Of a DNA stretch of 64,000 nucleotides, positions 58,097 to 64,000 are shown piece by piece (position 1 is the first letter of the stretch; every line of letters begins with the position of its first letter). The notes below the pieces were generated by a model. It saw nothing but the letters and a program-made list of their open reading frames with translations. It was not told the DNA's origin and did no database searches. The stretch comes from Rebecca billardiae RCC1528 (taxonomy: Eukaryota > Haptophyta). The stretch spans positions 310,001 through 374,000 of the forward strand of contig OZ251230.1 in the NCBI GenBank assembly GCA_965240325.2. The letters are read 5' to 3'. The translations under genes were made by a program, and so were the position numbers.

Positions 58097-58968
58097 CTAC
58101 TGCTCGCACGCGGGTGCGGCCGTGCTCGCGCGCGTGGCTGCGGCTATCACCTCCTCGAGCGGCGCGTGGTCGCCTGGGCGCAGCCGGGGACAGGGCGCGC
58201 TGGTGGGTGAGCGCGGCGGCCGGGGCACGGGCGTTCAAGACACGCGCGTGCGCGCGCGCGCGCACCGATGGCCTGCTCGTGGAAGCCCCAGACGAGCTCG
58301 CCGCCCTGGCGCATCACGAGCAGCCCGCCGGTGATCAGCCCCTCGCCCTTGAGGTTGCCGTCGTACCCCTTGCCCGCCTTCATGTTGGCGTTGGTGCGGG
58401 TGAGCGGGTTGAGCGCGCCGAGGATGAAGCCCGCGAGCGACTTCTTGTCACGCTTGCCCCCGCCCACCGCGTCGAAGAAGCCCATCGCCTCGTCGAGGTA
58501 CACCTCGCCTCCGGGCCACACCGCCTTTTCGAACTCGCCCACCTCGTCGTTCAGGTTCTCCTTGACGACGCAGACGAGCCGGGCACGACCGAGCTCCGAC
58601 CGGCGCTTGTACAGCTGGTCGGCCTCGGCCCTGCACAGGGGTCAGCCCGGGCGGCGCAGCACGAGCACGACCACGGGCGCCGCCGCCCAAAGGTCGCTTG
58701 CGCTGATGGTCGCGCCGTGCTCGGGCATCAGCTGCACGAGCTTCGTCATGGGCGACGGTGCGACCGGCACGCGCGCGGCCTCGGCAATGGCGAGCAGGCC
58801 GAGCCCGCGGGTGAGAAACCGCGCTGGGCCGTACATCAGCCAGTCGAGGAGCATGCCCGGCTGCCGCCCGCGCTCCCTGCCGAGAGGGCGGCGCAGCAAA
58901 GGCCGCGGACGGAACCTGTTGGCCCGGCGAGCCAGGATTCGGGCCGCGCGTGCGCAACTGCGCATCAT
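58097..58968 (-). CDS. SELENOU: Selenoprotein U (PRXL2/FAM213-type thioredoxin-fold redox protein), TGA read as selenocysteine
   Basis: Exon 1 is 58266-58968 and exon 2 is 58097-58173; the 92-bp intron (donor GTGCGC, acceptor CCCAG, phase 1) joins HEQAIG to DHAPLEEVIAAATRA. 259 residues counting the TGA at 58644-58642 as Sec109. The sequence around it is VLVLRRPG-Sec-PLCRAEADQLY, exactly where the family has RRPGCxxCR, giving a UxxC redox pair with Cys112. The rest of the fold continues in the same frame: ARLVCVVKENL, EFEKAVWPGGEVYLDEAMGF, MKAGKGYDGNLKGEGLITGG. The N-terminus from 58968, or from Met39 (58854), holds a hydrophobic helix (MLLDWLMYGPARFLTRGLGL) like the anchor of PRXL2A. The UGA needs the SECIS element downstream. 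Function in redox control is inferred from the family. Starts of SelU and the PPP phosphatase are 169 bp apart. Confidence 0.9.
58642..58644 (-). other. Selenocysteine codon (TGA)
   Basis: In-frame TGA at the family's first redox cysteine. Coding similarity is continuous on both sides, and no single indel or intron is needed to keep the frame. Confidence 0.88.
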
Positions 58969-59137
58969 GATTTCTCAGCGTCGACCTCGGCCCGGCCCGC
59001 CCGGCCGGCCGGGCCGGGGGGGCCGGCGCCGCCCGGCGAGTCTGAGAAAAGCCGAGCCAAGTCAACGTCTGTCCGTGTTTCGGTCACGTCCAGGCGCACT
59101 GGCCTTGTCTTTGGCGCGATCCTGCGTTGACGCGGGC

Positions 59138-61186
59138 ATGGCTGGCACCACGAGCGACCTGGCGCGCGTGCGGGAGCGCTTCAGCCGCATCGCCGGCCGC
59201 GCACCGCACGCGACGATGTCTTATGAGGCCTTCATCGCCGACCTCGTCCAGCGCGACGTGCCGCTGCCGGCGGCACGCGCCGCGCACACGACCGTGGCGG
59301 GCGCGGGTGGCGCCGTGTCCTTCGACGCGTACGCGTTCGTCGTCGGCGCGCTGGAGCGCCCGCACGGCGCACCCGCGAGCGCCGTCGAGCTGAACGCGCT
59401 CGCACACCGCCTGCGCGGCCACCACTCCGTCGGCGACGTCATCCGCGAGCTGGCGCCCTCGAGCGCGCACGTCGCGTGGTGCGCGCATGCGATCGGCGGC
59501 GCGGAGGCGTCGGACTCGCCCGCGCGGGCGCCAGCAACAGAGCTGCTCGGCGAGCAGAGCGCGCCGCTCGCGCGCATGCGCGCGCTCGGCCTCGAGCCGG
59601 GCGACCTACTCCGCGCCCACGCGCGCGAGCGCCGGCGCGTCGTGCTCGACGGCCGCTCGGCGCGCGCGACGCTCGGCCCCCGGCGCAACGGCCATGACGC
59701 AGGGCACGGCGGCGGCAGCTGGGGCGAGGGCTGCGCGGCAGCGTCGAGCGCGAGCGCGCACGCGGCCGCGCCCACGCTGGGCCGCCCGTCGGCGCACAAG
59801 GTGGTGCACGACTCCGTCTGCATGCCGCTGCTGCCTGCCGAGCCGCAGCTGCCCTCGCCGCGCGTCGGCGAGCGCGCGCCGCAGCCTCCGCCCGCCACGC
59901 ACATCGCGTCCGAGCGCGTGGTGGCGGAGCACATGAGCAGCGGGCTGGTGGTGGATCCGGAGATGCTCACCGCCAGCCGGTGGCGCGGCCCGCTCGCCCC
60001 CGCGCGCGGCTCGCTCCCCTTCGAGCTCTCGCGCAGCCTCGTGGGCCGCGCGCAGGCGATGGCAGCAGACGTGGTCGCGGGCCGACCGCTCGCGCCGAGC
60101 GGCGCGGGCTCGGGCGCGACAGCGGGCGCGGGCGCGGCTGCGGCCGCGGGCAGCGGCGGCATCTCGCCCGTGCTCGCGCGGCTGCTGGGCACGGCTGACC
60201 CCGCCGCGGCCGTCTCCGCGCTCGAGGAGCTCCTCCGCGCGTGCGCCGCCATCCTCGCCGCGCAGCCCGCGCTCGTGCGCGCGCGCGCCCCGTGCAAGGT
60301 GGTCGGTGACGTGCACGGCCAGCTGGCAGACTTGCTGGCGCTGCTGCACCTCTTCGGCTTCCCGAGCTCGCACGGGCCGGGCGGCGACGTGGAGGTGGTG
60401 TCGTACGTGTTCAACGGCGACTTTGTCGACCGCGGGGAGCACCAGCTCGAGACGGCCGCGCTGCTCTGCGCCGCCAAGGTCGCCTTCCCCACGCGCGTGC
60501 TGCTCGTGCGCGGCAACCACGAGATGCGCGAGATGAACAGGGAGCAGGGCGACGGCGCGCTCGGCTTTGAGCGCGCGTGCGCGCTCGCGCTGGGCGATGG
60601 CGCGCTGGGGGCGCGCGCGTTCGACGCGTGCCACGCGGCCTTCGACTGGCTGCCCATCGGCTGCCTCGTCGCGTCCACCGCGCTCGTCGTGCACGGCGGC
60701 CTGGGCGACGGCTCGTGGGGCGTGCGCCAGCTCGAGGCGGAGGCGGAGGCGTGCCGCCCGCTGCGCGACCTCTCGCGCGCGCCCGACTCGGTGGTGCAGG
60801 CGCTGTGGTCTGACCCGGTGGACGAGTCGGCGCCGGCCGGGCAGCCCGCGCACGCGCGCGACCCGACCGGCCGGATCAAGCTCACGCGCGCCGCGGACAC
60901 CGCCGCCTTCTGCGCGAGAGAGGGGCTCTCGCTGGTCGTGCGCTCGCACCAGTGCGTGAGCGGCGGCTTCCGCGTGGCGCACGGCGGGCGCATGGTCACC
61001 GTCTTCTCCGCGCGCGACTACCACAACGGCGCGCACACGAACGACGGCGCGCTGCTCCTGCTCGCCGAGGACGACGAGGGCCACATGCGGCTGCGCACCA
61101 AGGTGCTCGCCTCGCGCGCTCGCGGCGACGACAGCGACGAGGGGCACGCGCTCGTGAGCCCGCTCGTGGACAACGCTGTGAGTTGA
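59138..61186 (+). CDS. PPP-family Ser/Thr phosphatase with a long N-terminal region
   Basis: 682 residues from the ATG at 59138; upstream codons in the same frame cover the divergent SelU promoter and are excluded. The catalytic metallophosphatase domain (about 385-670) has GDVHGQ (390-395, Asp391 and His393 as metal ligands), GDFVDRG, GNHEMRE (459-465), VVHGGLG, the RSHQC string and SARDYHN near the end, all PPP hallmarks. The SARDY variant and acidic surroundings resemble the RdgC/PPEF and PP5 groups. The first ~100 residues include a helix pair (RFSRIAGRAPHATMSYEAFI) recalling degenerate EF-hands, and a long Ala/Pro/Gly linker follows. There is no TPR. Substrates are unknown; calcium control is only a possibility. 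Confidence 0.85.
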   Translation: MAGTTSDLARVRERFSRIAGRAPHATMSYEAFIADLVQRDVPLPAARAAHTTVAGAGGAVSFDAYAFVVGALERPHGAPASAVELNALAHRLRGHHSVGDVIRELAPSSAHVAWCAHAIGGAEASDSPARAPATELLGEQSAPLARMRALGLEPGDLLRAHARERRRVVLDGRSARATLGPRRNGHDAGHGGGSWGEGCAAASSASAHAAAPTLGRPSAHKVVHDSVCMPLLPAEPQLPSPRVGERAPQPPPATHIASERVVAEHMSSGLVVDPEMLTASRWRGPLAPARGSLPFELSRSLVGRAQAMAADVVAGRPLAPSGAGSGATAGAGAAAAAGSGGISPVLARLLGTADPAAAVSALEELLRACAAILAAQPALVRARAPCKVVGDVHGQLADLLALLHLFGFPSSHGPGGDVEVVSYVFNGDFVDRGEHQLETAALLCAAKVAFPTRVLLVRGNHEMREMNREQGDGALGFERACALALGDGALGARAFDACHAAFDWLPIGCLVASTALVVHGGLGDGSWGVRQLEAEAEACRPLRDLSRAPDSVVQALWSDPVDESAPAGQPAHARDPTGRIKLTRAADTAAFCAREGLSLVVRSHQCVSGGFRVAHGGRMVTVFSARDYHNGAHTNDGALLLLAEDDEGHMRLRTKVLASRARGDDSDEGHALVSPLVDNAVS

Positions 61187-61266
61187 CAGAGGCGCCGCCC
61201 GCCAGCGCGCGACAGCCTGCCGTCTCCGACGGTCGTGCGCGCCACAGCGCCCCAGTGCAGAGCAGC

Positions 61267-61312
61267 TACAGTTGACAAAGACTGATGATGAGAGACGCGC
61301 ACAGCTCAGGCA
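61267..61312 (-). repeat. Leader-like dispersed element, copy F (diverged)
   Basis: Reads TACAGTTGACAAAGACTGAT, then GATGAGAGACGCGCACAGC and TCAGGCA on the gene strand, upstream of the BSD-like gene, in the same gene-relative direction as copies C and E. Confidence 0.65.
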
Positions 61313-61461
61313 CCCTTCAATCCGCCTTGCATCGCATGACCGTCCGCCATCGTGGCGGTGAGCGACGAAGCACGAGCGAGCGCTGCAGCGCGCGGGTAGC
61401 AAGCGCCGCGAAGTCCTCCCCGGCGCGGCTGTTGGCCTCGACGCGCGTGGCTGCGAGCAGC

Positions 61462-63241
61462 ATGTCGAAGACGGCAGAGAAGAAGATGGAGAACCCGATG
61501 GAGAAGCTGCTGCCGCAGGTGGTCGTGACGCCCAAGCAGTTCTTCGAGGAGCTCAACGCCCGCCTCGACATGCTGCCCACAGACCACGTGATCGCCAAGA
61601 TGATCCTCAGGCTGAGCGAGGAGGACGAGAGCTTCGTCTCGCTGGACGACGGCTCGACGGCGGGCACGCTGAAGGCGGTGGGCGCGCGCTTCGAGTCCTG
61701 CTGGCCGCAGGGCACGCCGCTCAGCTCCCCGCCCGCCATCGCCCTCATCGGCGCGGCGCGCGCGCGAGACCCTCGGCTGCAGAAGATGGGCGACAGGCTC
61801 GTGCCCAAGCGCGCGAGCGAGCGCGACTTCTGGCGGCACTACTTCTCGCGCGTGCACGCGTACCTCTCCTCGGCGTTTCCGAGCTCGGGCGACAAGGTGG
61901 CGTGCCACCTCGACTCGCTGCCCAAGCCCAGGCCGGCCGAGCAGCGTCGGTTCGCGCCGGCCGAGCAGCTGCAGTCTGACGGCAAGGTGGAGCGCAAGGC
62001 GCTCAAGACGTTCATCACCACGGCGGCGAAGATGATGTCGTCGGAGGAGACGATGCTGATGGCGTCGAAGGCGGCCGCCGACGAGGACGCGAACATCGGC
62101 GCGATCCTCCTCGAGCAGCAGCTCGAGCTGATGGAGTCGATGGGCATCGAGCGCAAGTTTGGCTGCACCGTCATGTCGCCCGACGCGGTCCGCGCGATCT
62201 ACCCCGACGACGAGGAGCTGCTGGGGCTGATCAACCAGTTCATGCAGACGTGCAACACGGCGGGGAAGCTCGCGTCGCAGCAGGCCATGTCGCGCGCCAA
62301 GGCCGACCTCTCCCTCCGCCGCCTCCAGCCCGCCGCCACCCTCGTCTCGAGGGGCGACGTCCCGATCGCCCGGCTGGTCGAGGTGATGGAGCAGATCACC
62401 ACGCACGTCGCGAGGAGCGAGGAGGTGAAGGCGGCGCTGATGGACGAGGTGAGGGCGGGCACGCCGGCGCAGGTGACGCTCGGCCGGTGGCAGCGCGAGT
62501 TCCTCGAGCACTCCGGGCTGCAGCAGGACTTTGGCATGTCGCTGCTCAAGTCGGTGCCCGCGGCCGCGCAGAAGGCGAGCGCCGAGGGCAAGGGGCCGGA
62601 CGGTGCGGAGGCGAAGGCGCTCAAGGCGCTCATCGCGATGAACGAGGCGATCACCGAGCTGGCGCGCGACGCGAGCATCGAGGCGCGCAAGCCGACCCTC
62701 GCCGACATCGAGCGCCGCCGCTTCCGCCCGGCCAACGCCGACGGCGGCCCCGAGCTCCTCTCCGAGGGCGAGGTGCCGCGCGAGCTGCTGCTGCGCTTCT
62801 GCTCCGAGGTGTACAAGGTGCTCATCTCGGACGAGTCCATCTCGCTGCTCGCCGACGCGAGCCCGGACAAGATGGGCGAGCTCTCGATCACGTGGCAGCG
62901 CGAGTACCTCGAGCACGTGGGCATCGAGCAGGTGCGCGCGCGCGCGCGCGCGCGCGCGCGCTCGCCCGCGCGCCCGAGAGGCAGCGGCTGACTGTGAGCC
63001 GGCGCGCCGCCTCCTCGCGCCACCGCTGCGCGTCCGACAGGACCACGGCTGCCGCCAGCTCTCCGAAATCCCCAAGCACTACCAGAACGACCGCGATGTG
63101 ATGAAGGCCTTCCAGGCGTTCCAGACCGCCTGCATGATCGCCATGAAGAAGGCGATGATGGTGCGCGCCGAGCGCGAGCAGAAGAAGAAGGAGCAGGCGG
63201 CCGAGATGGCCGAGGAGACGAGCAAGGCCCCTGCCGCCTGA
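61462..63241 (+). CDS. BSD-like domain protein of unknown role (two exons)
   Basis: Exon 1 61462-62931 and exon 2 63041-63241; the 109-bp intron has donor GTGCGC followed by a pure (CG)n run and acceptor CGACAG, phase 0, joining HVGIEQ to DHGCRQLSEIPKHYQ. 556 residues from the ATG at 61462, although ATGs at 61285 and 61336 are in frame. Residues ~107-133 (VPKRASERDFWRHYFSRVHA) resemble the core of a BSD domain, found in TFIIH p62 and synapse-associated proteins. The rest is mostly acidic helix, with repeated forms TLGRWQREFLEHSGLQQDFG and SITWQREYLEHVGIEQ, suggesting internal duplication, and a Lys/Glu-rich C-terminal helix. Function not recognised. Confidence 0.72.
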
Positions 63242-63771
63242 CCGCACGCGTCACACGCCTTGCGTTTGTAGCGAGGGCGGTCCGCTGCGCCTGGCGGCAC
63301 TGCATGCTACATAGATATTTCACAGCGGCACACAGCGCGGCTGGCGCGCGACACTGATCATGGCGGCATCACGGAGCCGGAGCTGTTGGCCGCAGGCGCC
63401 GCTGCCGGGCGCGGGGCGGGCGGGTGCGGCACTGCGGCAGCGCCATCGGAGCGCTGCAGTGCCTGCACTTGTGCCGTGTGCGGCCCGTGGGCGTGAGCCC
63501 GTCGGGTCGGGCCTGCTGGCCTGGCATGTACAGCTCGTCATTCGATATCTCTAGCCGATCAAGTGGCATATCAAAATGCTCTGCCTTCTGTCTACTTCTG
63601 CCGCTAAATGGCTAATAAGCTTGACTATGACAAGGATAGCTGCTCACTCTGATAGCTGTGACGGTTGCCCCGCTCAGTCTGAGCTGTCGTTGGGCTTGTA
63701 TGCTGTCGGCAATGGCATACCCCCGCCCCCTCTGGAGGCGGGCTGTCCACAGCGGAGTGGCGGTGTCAAGG
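63242..63771. other. Downstream intergenic region
   Basis: No gene is supported; short frames on both strands are composition-driven. Confidence 0.5.
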
Positions 63772-63904
63772 CACTTGGTGTATCGGTCAGTGGTTTGAGG
63801 TTGGGTGAGGGTGGTGGTTGGTTGGGGGCTGGCCAGGGTAGGGCTGGAGGCTTCGGCCGCCAGTCTGATCACCCGGAGCCCGTTATTATAAAGGGGAATT
63901 TTAA
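63772..63904 (-). repeat. Second dispersed repeat family, copy 5 (inverted)
   Basis: Reads the reverse complement of copies 1-4: GGTCAGTGGTTTGAGGTTGG, then GGGCTGGCCAGGGTAG, GGAGGCTTCGGCCGCC and GATCACCCGGAGCCCGTTAT, AAAGGGGAATT. Confidence 0.88.
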
Positions 63905-64000
63905 ATGTCTCAGTCGATCCGGATTGATCGATGATGGCGGTGTGATCGCACGGCCAACCGGCATTCCGGCAACCTGTAATGATGGCGGCGCAGGAATGAG

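Noticed and set aside
58642-58644. TGA as an ordinary stop or sequencing error, making two short genes
   Set aside because: The same frame continues with family-specific sequence on both sides, the TGA sits at the redox Cys codon, and a SECIS-like hairpin follows the true stop.

Overview
The window is nuclear DNA from a GC-rich, plastid-bearing microalga. The 14 best-supported genes have eukaryotic relatives or are split by short introns: phosphatidylinositol synthase, plastid fibrillin, 2-isopropylmalate synthase, strawberry-notch helicase, Urb2, a tubulin polyglutamylase subunit, a CEP164-like WW protein, FUT8-like fucosyltransferase, PPP phosphatase and selenoprotein U among them. Ala/Arg-rich coding, near-universal GTGCGC donors, heavy selenocysteine-lineage flavour and many secretory leaders fit a haptophyte or pelagophyte best; this placement is inference, not proof.

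Layout. 1-6.5 kb: PI synthase (minus, runs off the left edge), a PPxY membrane protein, phosphoglycerate dehydrogenase, fibrillin, a large fold-back repeat and a CS-domain protein. 6.5-14.2 kb: long AT microsatellite, poorly coding DNA, a secreted APH-type kinase, a weak membrane-protein ORF and an SNF2-type helicase carrying two compensating frame breaks. 14.4-18.5 kb: a 1,396-bp tandem array of an unrecognised element; a fourth copy lies at 55.9 kb. 18.8-20.2 kb: a three-exon multipass membrane protein. 20.2-27.2 kb: mostly repeats and non-coding DNA around an FAD oxidoreductase. 27.3-53 kb: dense gene block (TPGS1-like, methyltransferase-LRR fusion, VOC protein, FUT8-like, SBNO, SGNH-like, CEP164-like WW, IPMS, Urb2). 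53.4-55.8 kb: SDR reductase, MaoC hydratase and macro-domain protein. 58.1-63.2 kb: selenoprotein U, PPP phosphatase and a BSD-like protein.

Genes are arranged largely as divergent or convergent neighbours, with several start codons only 70-330 bp apart (TPGS1/methyltransferase, IPMS/Urb2, MaoC/macro, SelU/phosphatase, FUT8/SBNO), which suggests shared bidirectional promoters.

The most striking result is a complete selenoprotein gene at 58.1-59.0 kb: the family's redox cysteine is replaced by an in-frame TGA, the reading frame continues through the rest of the PRXL2/SelU domain across a 92-bp intron, and a SECIS-like hairpin with ATGA, apical AA and TGA elements sits 63 nt past the stop. Other notable signals are a dispersed ~50-bp leader-like element next to gene starts (six copies), a second ~120-bp repeat family, and an almost perfect 69-nt hairpin.
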